NCBI GenBank assembly: GCA_963708645.1
Contig: CAVPTA010000003.1
Span: 1 to 64,000 of the forward strand
Length of the DNA stretch: 64,000 bases
Direction of reading: 5' to 3'
Source of the DNA: RYN-133 sp963708645
GTDB taxonomy: Bacteria > Actinomycetota > Actinomycetes > Mycobacteriales > Jatrophihabitantaceae
Position 1 is the first letter of the stretch; every line of letters starts with the position of its first letter. The notes under the pieces were generated by a model. That model ran no database searches, was not told the origin of the DNA, and was given only the letters and a program-made list of their open reading frames with translations. Positions 16,814-27,338 of the stretch are shown here, piece after piece. A program made the position numbers and the translations under genes.

Positions 16814-18408
16814 CTCTGCCGCAAACACTGCCGGCGTTGCTGCGTCGCGCTGTGCAGCGTTGGCCCGACTGCATCGCGTGGGTCTTCGACGAGCACAGCG
16901 AGTCGCTGACCTTCACCGACATCGACGTGCGTAGCGACGCTCTCGCCGCGCTCCTCAAAGACCACGGCATCGGCAGGGGTGACCACGTGGCAGTCATGCT
17001 CGACAACACCCCGGCGTTCCCGCTGGCATGGCTCGCGGTCACGAAGCTCGGTGCGGCGATGGTGCCGGTCAACACTGGTTACCGCCGCTACGACGCGACC
17101 CGCCTCCTTGCCCACTCACAGGCCCGCCTTGTGCTCACAAGCGACCGCCACGCGGAGTTGCTCCGGCAGCTCCAGCCCGAGACCCGCGTCGAAGCGGTGG
17201 TCGAGGTAGAGAAGTACGACTTCGCAACGTCAATCACGGCAATGCCAGACGACGTCACGCCAGACACTGTCTCGAACATCCAATACACGTCCGGCACGAC
17301 GGGTTCCCCGAAAGGATGCGTGCTGCCGCACCTCTACTGGACGACGCTGGTGCAAGGGCTGATCGACGGGTTCCCGAACATCACTGAGGACGACGTCATC
17401 CTCACCGCCCAGCCGTTCCACTACATCGACCCGCTGTGGAACGTCGCGCTGGGACTGGCATCCGGATGCCGGCTGGTCGTGCTCGACCGCTTCCACCCCA
17501 GCACGTTCTGGTCGAAGATCATCGAGTACGGCGTGACGTGGTTCTACTGCCTCGGCATGATGCCGAAACTGCTGCTGGACGCGCCCTCGCCAAGAAGACC
17601 CGACACGCTGCGAGCGATTTGTGCGTCCGCTATCCCACCCAACCTGCACCGCGCCCTCGAAGCGCGCTGGGGCGTGCCGTGGTTCGAAGCGTTCGGGATG
17701 ACCGAGACGGGCAGCGACATCCGGCTCGACCCGCGAGATCACGACGAGTGCGTCGGCACCGGTTGCCTCGGTCGCGCCGTGCCAGGACGCGAGGCCCGCA
17801 TCGTCGACGAGGCCGACAACCCGGTGCCACTCGGCAGCACCGGACAGCTCGTCGTTCGCGGCGCGGGAATGATGACCGGATATTTCCGCGACCCCGACGC
17901 GACGCGAGAGGTGTTTCGCAACGGCTGGCTGCACACGGGCGACCTGGCCAGCATGGACGAGCAGGGCCGCATCTACTTCGTCGGCCGCACCAAAGACATG
18001 ATCCGGCGCAGCGGCGAGAACATCGCCGCCGCCGAAGTCGAGCGCGTTCTGCAGCTACATCCCGCGGTCACGATGGCGGCCGTGCTCGCCGAGCCCGACG
18101 ACCTGCGCGGCGAAGAGGTACACGCCGTCATCATTAGCCACGGCGCGCAGGAGCTGCCCGACCTCGTCGAGCACTGCCGACAGCAGCTGGCCGCGTTCAA
18201 GGTGCCGCGCTACTGGACGTTCGTCGCCGAACTGCCAATGACCGCGTCAGAACGCGTCGCGAAGGGCGAACTACGTGCCCGCCTCGACGCCCAGTCGATC
18301 GAGAATCCACGCATAGACCTCCGCCTCGTAGCCGAGGTGCGCGACCCGTCCGGACGGCCCGACGTGCGCCCCGGCGCCGGTCTCGCAGCGGAACAGGCAC
18401 CGCGCTGA
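16810..18408 (+). CDS. Acyl-CoA ligase (AMP-binding, class I adenylate-forming)
   Basis: Activates a carboxylic acid as acyl-AMP and then acyl-CoA. Seen: the P-loop-like SNIQYTSGTTGSPKGCVLPH, AFGMTETGSDI, GWLHTGDLASMDEQGRIYFVGR, KDMIRRSGENIAAAEVE and the catalytic Lys region ASERVAKGEL near the end. The N-terminal domain includes VPVNTGYRRYDATRLL. GTG 16810 overlaps the hydratase stop (GTGA). The last ~45 codons run antisense to the convergent prolyl oligopeptidase gene, a 138-base tail overlap. They look like read-on sequence beyond the normal end of the family. Substrate unknown; crotonobetaine/carnitine-type or aromatic acids are possible, given the betaine-like genes nearby. Confidence 0.9.
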   Translation: MTLPQTLPALLRRAVQRWPDCIAWVFDEHSESLTFTDIDVRSDALAALLKDHGIGRGDHVAVMLDNTPAFPLAWLAVTKLGAAMVPVNTGYRRYDATRLLAHSQARLVLTSDRHAELLRQLQPETRVEAVVEVEKYDFATSITAMPDDVTPDTVSNIQYTSGTTGSPKGCVLPHLYWTTLVQGLIDGFPNITEDDVILTAQPFHYIDPLWNVALGLASGCRLVVLDRFHPSTFWSKIIEYGVTWFYCLGMMPKLLLDAPSPRRPDTLRAICASAIPPNLHRALEARWGVPWFEAFGMTETGSDIRLDPRDHDECVGTGCLGRAVPGREARIVDEADNPVPLGSTGQLVVRGAGMMTGYFRDPDATREVFRNGWLHTGDLASMDEQGRIYFVGRTKDMIRRSGENIAAAEVERVLQLHPAVTMAAVLAEPDDLRGEEVHAVIISHGAQELPDLVEHCRQQLAAFKVPRYWTFVAELPMTASERVAKGELRARLDAQSIENPRIDLRLVAEVRDPSGRPDVRPGAGLAAEQAPR

Positions 18409-20385
18409 CCACTGCGGGTCGGAGTGCCGCAGCGCGGCGACCCACTTGGCAGGTTCGCGCACCATCACGCGCGGGTCGTTGACCGCGCCGGTCACAAGCA
18501 GGTCGGGTCGCGCGCCCGCCGGCGGGATGTTGTCGTACGGCGAGTAGGCGAGCATCCAGTCGAACTGCTCGCGAATTCGCGGATCGCCCCACTCTTCCCA
18601 CTCGGTGATCGTCAGCGGCGTGGCCTCGTCGAACATCGTCGTGACGACATCGACGAACGGCACTTCAGCCACGACTGCCCGCCATCGATCGGGGCGCTGC
18701 GAGAACACGACACCCTGCAGCAGCCCACCGGCAGAAAGCCCGCGGGTGGCGATCCGGCCACCGTCAACAAGCCCGGACGCGTCGAGACCGTCAGCCACCG
18801 CGATCAGATCGTCGAACGTGTGCTGCTTGTGCCGCATGCTGCCGTCGAGCCACCAGCGCCGGCCACCCTCGCCACCACCACGGACCAGCGCGTGCACCCA
18901 CACCACGCCGCGGTCGAGCACGCTCGGCAGCGCGGCATCCCACGCCGGCTCGTCGACCGCCTCGTACGCGCCGTAGGCATAGATGATGCAGGGCGCCGTC
19001 CCGTCCAGCGGGGTCTCGTGGTGCCGCACCAGCACCGCGGGAACCGCCGTCCCGTCCGGCGCCGGGAACCTGCGGCGCTCCACCACGTACTGCGACGGGT
19101 CGAAGCCTGGCGCCTCGCCACGCTGCACCTCCGTGGTCGCTCCGGTCGTCAGATCGACCGACGACCAGACAGGCGGACGCAAGTAACTCTCGTCGCGCAC
19201 AGTCACCGCGGCCGCGTCGTAGGACGTGCTTCGCGCCAACTCGACGCAGCCCACTCCGTAGCGGCTCGCCAACACCCGCCCGCCGCCTGCCAGGTCTTCG
19301 TGCGCCACGACCCGCAGCCGATGCTCGTGCTCGGCCCGATAGGACAGCACGACACCCGAGGCGAACGCGTCGACCCGCATCAACCGTTCGTCCGGGTTTT
19401 CGGGACGAGCCTCGGTCCATGCAGCGTGGTCCTGATCGTGTTCGCGGTGGATGGGCGCGGTCATCATCCGGAACTCGACCGCGTCGTCGTTGGTGACGAT
19501 CAGCAGCCGGTCGCCGACCGGTGACGGGGCGTGCTCGACGCGATACATGACGCCGTGCCGACGGCCGCCGACCGATCGCGGAGGGGAATCCGGATCCGCC
19601 GCGTCGAGCACCCACGCCTCGCTGGTCGACCGACTCTCGCTCCAGATCACGATCAGCTCGCCCGACCGGGTGGCCCGCACGTTGACCGAGAACATCTCGT
19701 CGGGCTCCTCGAGGACGAGCGCGTCCTCGAGTGGGTCGCTGCCCAGCCGATGCCGCCACACCTGGAACGGGCGATACGCCTCGTCGTGGACGGTGTAGAA
19801 GAACGCGCTCGAGTCCGCAGCCCAGGCACCCCCGAAATAGCTGCGCGGCACGCGGTCGAGATCCTCGCCGGAGCGCAGGTCGCGGAACCTGAGCTCGAAG
19901 ACCTCGTCGCCCGAAGTGTCAACGCTGTAAGCGAGTAGATCCTCGTCCGGACTGACGAGCGTCACCCCCACGTCGAGGTAGCCCGTCCCCTCGTCGAGCG
20001 AGGCAATGTCAAGCACTAATGACGATTCGGAATCAGTCGTTGACCCGGCCGTTGAACCATGATTCAGTCGCCACAGTTCGGCGTACTCGCTATTCACGCG
20101 GTTCCGGGTCCAGTATGTGAACCTCTTCCGGACCCAACGGGCGGATTCGTCGGTGCCGGGGAGTCGCGACAACATCTGCGCGCGGAGCGCGGACGTGAGG
20201 GGTTCGAGATGGACAGACGACGCGTCGTAAAAAGCTCGTTCGGCAGCCAGGTGCGCAAGAACGTCCGGGTCGCCGGCGTCACCCAGCCAGAAGTACGGGT
20301 CGGAGCGGGTGATGCCGTGCTCGCGGTGGGTGTGCGGCGTGCGGGTCGCGACCGGCGGGTTGGGCAGGGTAGGCACGCCGGTCAC
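18271..20385 (-). CDS. Prolyl oligopeptidase family (S9A) peptidase
   Basis: Serine peptidase of about 704 residues, oligopeptidase B/prolyl oligopeptidase type. Seen: an N-terminal HREHGITRSDPYFWL segment, a long beta-propeller part (FELRFRDLRSGEDLDRVPRS, SYFGGAWAADSSAFFYT), and a C-terminal hydrolase with the nucleophile in TRGLSAGGLLQG, the Asp in TGAVNDPRVMV and the His in TGAGAHVGPSG. IIYAYGAYE before the nucleophile is typical. Starts GTG 20385 or 20376 are equally good. It cuts short peptides in the cytoplasm. It lies divergent to the peptide-type importer, whose first codons overlap or abut it, so a shared role in peptide use is plausible. Confidence 0.88.
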   Translation of the reverse strand: MTGVPTLPNPPVATRTPHTHREHGITRSDPYFWLGDAGDPDVLAHLAAERAFYDASSVHLEPLTSALRAQMLSRLPGTDESARWVRKRFTYWTRNRVNSEYAELWRLNHGSTAGSTTDSESSLVLDIASLDEGTGYLDVGVTLVSPDEDLLAYSVDTSGDEVFELRFRDLRSGEDLDRVPRSYFGGAWAADSSAFFYTVHDEAYRPFQVWRHRLGSDPLEDALVLEEPDEMFSVNVRATRSGELIVIWSESRSTSEAWVLDAADPDSPPRSVGGRRHGVMYRVEHAPSPVGDRLLIVTNDDAVEFRMMTAPIHREHDQDHAAWTEARPENPDERLMRVDAFASGVVLSYRAEHEHRLRVVAHEDLAGGGRVLASRYGVGCVELARSTSYDAAAVTVRDESYLRPPVWSSVDLTTGATTEVQRGEAPGFDPSQYVVERRRFPAPDGTAVPAVLVRHHETPLDGTAPCIIYAYGAYEAVDEPAWDAALPSVLDRGVVWVHALVRGGGEGGRRWWLDGSMRHKQHTFDDLIAVADGLDASGLVDGGRIATRGLSAGGLLQGVVFSQRPDRWRAVVAEVPFVDVVTTMFDEATPLTITEWEEWGDPRIREQFDWMLAYSPYDNIPPAGARPDLLVTGAVNDPRVMVREPAKWVAALRHSDPQWSARCLFRCETGAGAHVGPSGRVAHLGYEAEVYAWILDRLGVEAGT

Positions 20386-22255
20386 CGTATCGCCGGACGC
20401 CTCTTGATCGCCCTTGCGTTCTTGATCGCGAGCCTCGGGCCCGGTCTTGCCGCGAGCAGCCCGGCGGCGGCCAAGAGCAAGGTGGTCTTCAAGGTCGCGA
20501 TGCTCGGCGAGAGCGTCGACTCGCTCAACCCGTTCGTCGGCATTCAGGCGCCGTCGTACGAGATGTGGGGCCTCACCTACGACTACCTCGTCGGCTACTC
20601 GATGACCGACATGTCGCCCGCGCCCGACCTGGCCACGAAGTGGACCACCTCGCCGGACGGCAAGACGTGGACCTTCACCGTCCGCTCGGGAGTGAAGTTC
20701 TCCGACGGCGTGCCGCTGACCGCAGCGGACGTGGCGTACACGTTCAACCGTGCGCTGCACGGCAAGGTCGAGCAGGCGTCGTGGAGTTCGTACCTGACAG
20801 GCGTCACCAGCATCACCGCGCCGAACGCGACGACGGTGGTGATGAAGCTGAAGAAGCCGAGCGCCACGCTGCCGCTGCTGCCGATCCCGATCGTGCCGGA
20901 GCACATCTGGAAGAGCGTCAGCGAGAGCGCAGTGAAGACCTATTCCGCCGAGCCGAGCAACGGCAAGGCCGTCGTGGGCGAAGGACCGTTCCGGCTGGTG
21001 GAGGGAACGGCCAACGGCGACACGTTCAAGTTCGAGGCCAACCCCGACTACTGGGGCGGACGGCCGCACGTCGACGAAGTGATCTTCCAGTTCTACAAGA
21101 ACGACGACTCGGCCATCCAGGCGCTGCTCAAGGGCGAGGTCGACTTCGTCGAGGGCATCACCGCGCTCGAGGTGAAGAACCTGCAGGGCCAGGCCGGCGT
21201 CACGGCCCACAACGGCAACTCGCCCGGACTTCGAAGAGATCGCGTTCAACACCGGCTCGGTCGATCTCAAGACCGGCAAGCCGATCGGCAACCCCAACCC
21301 GGCCGATGCTCGACCCCAAGTTCCGGCACGCGCTCGGCTACGCGCTGAACCTGCCTGAGCTGATCAAGAAGGTCTACCAGGGCGCCGGCATCCCCGGGAC
21401 GACGATCGTCCCGCCGTCGTATCAAGCGCTATCACTGGGAGCCGCCGGCCAGTCAGAAGATGACCTTCGACCTGGCCAAGGCGGGACAGCTGCTCGACGC
21501 GGCCGGCTACAAGAAGGGGTCCAACGGACTACGGACGCTGCCGAACGGCAAGCCCATCGGCACGCTGCGGCTGGACGCGCGCTCTGACTCGCAGACGTCG
21601 CTGAACGCGATGGACTACTTCAAGTCGTGGCTGAGCCGACCTCGGGATCAAGGCGCAGGTGTCGACCCCCAGCTCCAACCAGCTGACCGACATCATTCTC
21701 AAGGGCAACTTCGACGCCTTCTATTGGGGCTGGTTCGTCGAGCCCGACCCCGACAACATGCTCAGCTACATGACGTGCGGCCAGCGCGGCAACTGGTCCG
21801 ACTCGTGGTTCTGCAACAAGCAGTACGACACGCTCTACAACGAGCAACACGTGCAGACCAACCAGGCGCAGCGCGAGGTCGAGATCAAGAAGATGCAGCA
21901 GATCCTCTACCAGCAATCGCCTTACCTGGTAACGGCATACGACACGACCGGTGAGGCCGTGCGCAGCGATCACTTCGCCTGCTTCGTGTCGCAGCCGAAC
22001 CCGGGCGGCGTCTGGCTCGAGCAGTACGGCGTCTACAACTACATCCACATCAAGCCCGCCTCGCAGGCCGGCAACTGCGGCGCCGCCACCGAGAACGGGA
22101 AGCTGCACGGCGCGGTGACCGCCACGAAGGGCGGCTCGTCCAGATCGATCAGCTCGGCGTTCACGATCGGCGGTGTCGTCGTAATCGTCCTCGCGTTGGC
22201 CTTCCTCGGCATGAGGCTGATGCGCCGGCGGGCCACGGTCGAAGATCGCGAATGA
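20332..22255 (+). CDS. Family 5 extracellular substrate-binding protein (importer 1), four frame breaks
   Basis: Solute receptor of a dipeptide/oligopeptide-type ABC importer. Seen: a signal region (LLIALAFLIASLGPGLAAS), then DSLNPFVGIQAPSYEMWGLT, WTFTVRSGVKFSDGVPLTA, GEGPFRLVEG, DPKFRHALGYALNLPELI and FYWGWFVEPDPDNMLSYMTC. A C-terminal TM helix (VVVIVLALAFLGMRLM) follows, which is unusual since most such receptors are lipid-anchored at the N-terminus. The frame changes by +1 at about 21227, 21305, 21429 and 21636; removing one base at each gives an uninterrupted protein. The start is uncertain (GTG 20332 or TTG 20404). It overlaps the permease gene as ATGA. Confidence 0.8.
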
Positions 22256-23306
22256 GCATTCCGGCAGCGAGCACGGAGCTGGTCGAGGCCGAGGCTGAGG
22301 CCGAAGGTGGTCAGCCCCGCAGACGCGGGTACGCGGCCTACGTCGGCTTCAAGGTGCTCGGCTCGATCGGCAGCTTCTTCTTCATGCTGGTCGTGAACTT
22401 CTTCCTGTTCCGCGTGCTGCCCGGCGACCCGGCGCGAACGCTCGGACGCGGTCGGCTGAGCACGCCCGCACAGGTCGCCGCGTTCAACAAGACCTACGGT
22501 CTCGGCGAATCGACTCCGCGACAGTTCCTCACGTTTCTGCACAACACGTTCACCGGTCAGCTCGGCATCTCGGTCGAGTACCACGAAGCCGGTCTCGACG
22601 CTGATCCTGCACGCGCTCTGGCCGACGCTGCTGCTGGTCGGCATCGTCGACGATCCTGGCGACGGTGATCGGCGTCTACATCGGGATTCGCGGCGCGTGG
22701 AAGCGCGGCGGACGCTTCGACCGGTTCACCACCGGAACGTCGTTGACGCTGTACGCGATGCCGGAATGGTGGCTGGGGCTGCTGCTGATCGCAGGTCTCG
22801 GCGTCGGCTTCTGGTTCGTCCCCGGCCTGTTTCCGACGGGCGGATTGCACAGCCCGGACGTCGACCCGACCTCGCTGCACGGCATCTTCGACACGATCTG
22901 GCACCTGGTGCTGCCGGTGACAACGCTGACGCTCGCCTATCTCGCGGACTACTCGCTGATCATGCGCAGCTCGTTGCTGGACGAACTCGGTGAGGACTAT
23001 CTGCAGACGGCACGCGCCAAGGGGCTGCGCGACGTGCAGGTGCGCAACCGGCACGCCGTACGTAACGCGATGCTGCCGACGACCACGATCATCGCGCTCA
23101 ACATCGGGTTCGTGGTCGGCGGCGCCATCACGATCGAGACCGTCTTCTCGATCCCGGGACTCGGCCTGCTGGCCACCAACGCCATCGGCGTCCCGGACTT
23201 CTGGGTGCTGCAGGGCACCTTCCTCGTGGCCAGCGCCGGCGTGATCATCGCCAACCTGATCGCCAACCTGATCTACGGCTGGATCGACCCGCGGGTGCGC
23301 ACATGA
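22252..23306 (+). CDS. Peptide-type ABC importer 1, permease (DppB-like), two frame breaks
   Basis: Inner-membrane permease of the binding-protein-dependent type. Seen: a first TM (FFFMLVVNFFLFRVLPGDP) with the family's PGDPA, TPAQVAAFNKTYGL, STLILHALWPTLLLVGIV, several TM helices, and the EAA-like loop DYLQTARAKGLRDVQVRNRH followed by NAMLPTTTIIAL. It ends ANLIYGWIDPRVRT. Single extra bases at about 22588 and 22649 break the frame; without them the reading is continuous. The ATG overlaps the receptor stop and its stop overlaps the next ATG, so the operon is tightly coupled. Confidence 0.85.
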
Positions 23307-24225
23307 CCCAGACCGTCACCGTCCACCTCTCGGCACGGCAGCTCGCCCGACGCCGCCGCGCTGACCGCGTTGAAACGGATCTGGAAACAGTTCCGCCGAC
23401 ACCGCAGCGGCATGCTCGGGCTAGGCATCCTGGTGTTCTTCGTAGCCGTCGCACTTGCAGCGCCGCTGCTGGCAGTTCGGACGGCCTCGACGTGACCAAG
23501 GCCAACGGGCCGTGCTCGGTCCGCCGTCGTCGAGCTACTGGCTCGGGACCGACGAGAACGGCCGCTCGGTCGCTCACGCTGCTGATCTGGGGCTCGCGCA
23601 TCTCGCTGCTTCGTGGGCCTTGCCGCCACCGTGATCTCGATGGTGCTCGGCACCGTCCTCGGGCTGGTGCTCGGGTTACTTCGGCGGCTGGATCGGACGG
23701 ATCACGTTCCGGGTCACCGAGTGGTTCCTGGTGATCCCGTTCCTGCCGTTGGCGATCGTGCTCGCGTCCGTCCTGGGCCGCGGCGCTGTTCAACATCGTG
23801 ATCGTCATCGGCGTGACCTCCTGGCCGGCGCACCGCCCTGCTGATCCGCAGCCAGACGCTGTCGATCAAGGAGCGCGCCTACGTCGAGCGCGCGCAGGCG
23901 ATCGGCGCCGGACGCTGGCACCAGATGTCGAAGCACGTGCTGCCCAACGTGATGCCGATGGTCTTCGCGAACACCACGCTGACCGTGGCGATCGCGATCC
24001 TCTCCGAGACGACGCTGAGCTTCCTCGGGCTCGGGGATCCGACCCGCGTCTCGTGGGGGACGATGCTCGACGGCGCCTACCAGCGCGGCGCGATCACGAC
24101 CGGCTGCTGGTGGTACGTGCTGCCGCCAGGCGTCTGCGTGGTCCTCGTCGTGCTGGCGTTCACCCTGGTCGGCCAAGCGCTCGAAGAGATCTTCAACCCG
24201 ACGGCTGCGGAGCAGCGCGCGATGA
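23303..24225 (+). CDS. Peptide-type ABC importer 1, permease (DppC-like), about nine frame breaks
   Basis: Second permease. The joined reading gives ALTALKRIWKQFRRHRSGML, a TM helix (ILVFFVAVALAAPLLA), SSYWLGTDENGRSVLTLLIW (the family's GTDxxGRD-like segment), GYFGGWIGRITFRVTEWFLV, an EAA loop ERAYVERAQAIGAGRWHQMS with HVLPNVMPMVFA, and LSFLGLGDP with WGTMLDGAYQ. Shifts are at about 23348, 23572, 23612, 23676, 23779, 23831 and 24217 (+1) and at about 23475 and 23510 (-1). The correction at 24217 creates a TGA that overlaps the ATPase start as ATGA, just like the other junctions. That supports the correction. Confidence 0.78.
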
Positions 24226-25209
24226 CCGAAACACTGCTCGAGCTATCGCGGCGATCTGATGTCACCTACGCGACCGGTGAGGTCCGGCTGCCGGCGGTGC
24301 GCGGCGTCGACCTGACCGTCGGGCGCGGCAGATCGTCGGCGTCGCGGGTGAGTCCGGCTGCGGCAAGTCGACGCTGGCCAGCACCGTCCTGCGGCTGCAG
24401 CCCGCGAACGCGACGGTGACCGGCGAGGTGCACTTCGACGGCACGCGACGTGCTGACGATGCGGTGGGGCGAGCTGCGGGCGGTGCGCTGGGCGGGCGCG
24501 TCGATCGTGTTCCAGGGAGCGTTGCACTCGCTGAACCCGGTGCACCGGATCGGCGCGCCAGATCGCCGAGCCGATCCGCGTGCACCAGCCGAAGCTCGAC
24601 GAACGGCGCGGTGCGCCCAGCGGGTCGACGAGCTGCTGGAGCAGGTCGGCCTCGACCCGGCGCGCGCCAGCGGCCTATCCGCACCAGCTCTCCGGTGGCC
24701 AGAAGCAGCGGGTGATGATCGCGATGGCGCTGGCCTGCGACCCGCGAGCTCGTCGTCGCCGACGAGCCCACCACGGCGCTCGACGTGATGGTGCAGGCGC
24801 AGGTGCTCGACGCTGCTGCCGACCTGGTCGCGCGAGCGCGGCGTCGGGCATGCTGATGATCAGCCACGACCTGTCGGTGCTCGCCGAACCTCTGCGACCG
24901 GATCACTGTGATGTACGCCGGCCGCGTCGTCGAGGTGGGCCCGCCGACCAGATCTTCGCGGCGCCGCTGCACCCTTACGCCGCAGCCCTGTCGTCGGCGT
25001 TCCCGCGCGTCGGCGACCCCGCCGCCCGCTTCGCGCCGGCCGGGCTGCCGGGCGACCCACCGCGACCGGCGGAACCTGCCGCCCGGCTGCCCGTTCGCCC
25101 CGCGCTGCTCGCGCGCGGCCGAAGTCTGCCTGCCCGCCGAGCCGGCGCTCGTGCCGTACGGCGCGGGCCGCAGCGCCGCGTGTGTGCGCATCGGTGAGAC
25201 GGAGCCGGC

Positions 25210-25213
<4 letters not shown>
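24222..25213 (+). CDS. Peptide-type ABC importer 1, ATPase (DppD-like), about eleven frame breaks
   Basis: ABC ATPase. The joined reading has Walker A GVAGESGCGKSTL, Q-loop FQGALHSLNP, signature HQLSGGQKQRV, Walker B LVVADEPTTALDV, H-loop MISHDLSVLAE, and the oligopeptide-type C-terminal LPPGCPFAPRCSRAAEVC with its Cys cluster. Shifts are at about 24446, 24558, 24671, 24745, 24812, 24848, 24889 and 25063 (+1) and at about 24329, 24617 and 24947 (-1). Every catalytic motif survives although it takes 11 corrections, and no internal stop remains. The start ATG 24222 overlaps the permease stop. Confidence 0.78.
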
Positions 25214-26196
<983 letters not shown>

Positions 26197-26207
<11 letters not shown>

Positions 26208-26247
26208 CATTGGCTTTGAGATGACATTGGTTTCGAGATGACATTGC
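26197..26247 (+). repeat. 17-bp tandem repeat forming two start-stop minicistrons
   Basis: Two identical copies of CTTTGAGATGACATTGG (26197-26213, 26214-26230) and a third with three changes (26231-26247). Each holds an ATG (26204, 26221, 26238), and because the unit is 17 bases long each ATG is in a new frame. The first two ATGs encode MTLALR and MTLVSR, and each stop TGA overlaps the next ATG as ATGA. The third ATG starts the Rieske oxygenase. The DppF stop overlaps the first ATG in the same way. It may be a termination-reinitiation relay, or remnant terminal repeats of an insertion sequence (both inference). Confidence 0.75.
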
Positions 26248-27338
26248 AGGCAGCGCTGCCACGCGAGCTGTACGTCGATGCGTCGGCGTGGCAGCACGAG
26301 CGCGAGCACGTGTTGCTTCGCGAGTGGACGTGCGTCGGCCGGGCGAGCGACCTCGGTCTCGACCGTCCCGAACGGGTTGCGGTCGTCGAGGTGCTCGGCG
26401 AATCGCTGCTCGTGGCATGCGACTCGGACGGCGTCCTACACGCGTCGTACAACGTGTGTCGCCACCGCGGATCGCAGCTGTTCCCGACGCCACCGGGACA
26501 GGCGCCGCAGGTGTGCGCCGCGAAGGCGATCCGCTGCCCGTACCACTCGTGGACCTACGCCCTCGACGGCTCGCTGCTGCACGCGCCGCACACCGAGGAC
26601 GGCGAGGTGGACGCGCCCGACTTCGGTCTGCATCCGGTCGGGGTCGAGCAGTGGGGCGGTTTCGTCTTCGTGCACCCGACACCGGCGCAGGCCGCGCCGC
26701 TGGCCGAAGCGGTGGGGCGGGCGAGCAGCACGTTGGCCAACTACGACCTGTCGTCGTTGGTGACCGGGCTGACGATGACCTACGACGTCGCCGCGAACTG
26801 GAAGGTCATCGCCGAGAACTACAACGAGTGCTATCACTGCGGACCGGTGCACCCCGAACTGTCGCGACTCGTGCCGTCGTTCGCCGGTGGTGGCCGCGGC
26901 CTCGACTGGGACGACGGCATCCCGCACCGCGAAGGCGCCTGGACGTTCACGATGTCGGGCACCACCGACCGGGCACCGTTCCCCGCGCTCACCGACAAGG
27001 AGCGGACGCGGCACAAGGGCGAGCTGATCTACCCCAACCTGATGCTGTCGTGTTCGGCAGACCACGTGGCCGCGTTCGTGCTGCGGCCACTGGCTGTCGA
27101 CCGAACGACGATCGAGTGTCAGTTGCTGTTCGCCGCAGCGGAGGTGGCATCGGAATCGTTCGACCCGTCCGATGCGGGCGATTTCTGGGACATGGTCAAC
27201 CGCCAGGACTGGGCGATCTGCGAGTCGGTGCAGCGCGGCATGTCGTCACGCGCTTACACGCACGGCTGGTTCGCCCCGATGGAAGACGACTCGGCCGACA
27301 TCCGGCGATGGTTGCTGCCGAGGCTCGAGCGTGACTGA
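26238..27338 (+). CDS. Rieske [2Fe-2S] mononuclear-iron oxygenase, alpha subunit
   Basis: Oxygenase component of 366 residues, closest in layout to choline/glycine-betaine or stachydrine demethylase-type Rieske enzymes. Seen: the Rieske cluster ligands CRHRGSQLF and CPYHSWTYALDGSL (Cx1H...Cx2H), an RDHG-independent core YDVAANWKVIAENYNECYHC, and mononuclear-iron His residues in ECYHCGPVHPEL with a carboxylate expected near WDMVNRQDW. ATG 26238 lies in the tandem repeat and is coupled to the upstream minicistron. A reductase gene is not seen next to it. With the FAD oxidase after it and an importer before it, N-demethylation of an imported quaternary amine is a reasonable inference. Confidence 0.88.
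   Translation: MTLQAALPRELYVDASAWQHEREHVLLREWTCVGRASDLGLDRPERVAVVEVLGESLLVACDSDGVLHASYNVCRHRGSQLFPTPPGQAPQVCAAKAIRCPYHSWTYALDGSLLHAPHTEDGEVDAPDFGLHPVGVEQWGGFVFVHPTPAQAAPLAEAVGRASSTLANYDLSSLVTGLTMTYDVAANWKVIAENYNECYHCGPVHPELSRLVPSFAGGGRGLDWDDGIPHREGAWTFTMSGTTDRAPFPALTDKERTRHKGELIYPNLMLSCSADHVAAFVLRPLAVDRTTIECQLLFAAAEVASESFDPSDAGDFWDMVNRQDWAICESVQRGMSSRAYTHGWFAPMEDDSADIRRWLLPRLERD

Noticed and set aside
18300..18408. Extra C-terminal domain on the acyl-CoA ligase
   Set aside because: The residues after KGELRARLDAQ are the antisense of the peptidase 3' end and carry no domain pattern.
20386..21297. Minus-strand reading frame that extends the prolyl oligopeptidase upstream by about 300 codons
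   Set aside because: It is antisense to the receptor gene, has no family motifs, and the peptidase N-terminus is complete from GTG 20385.
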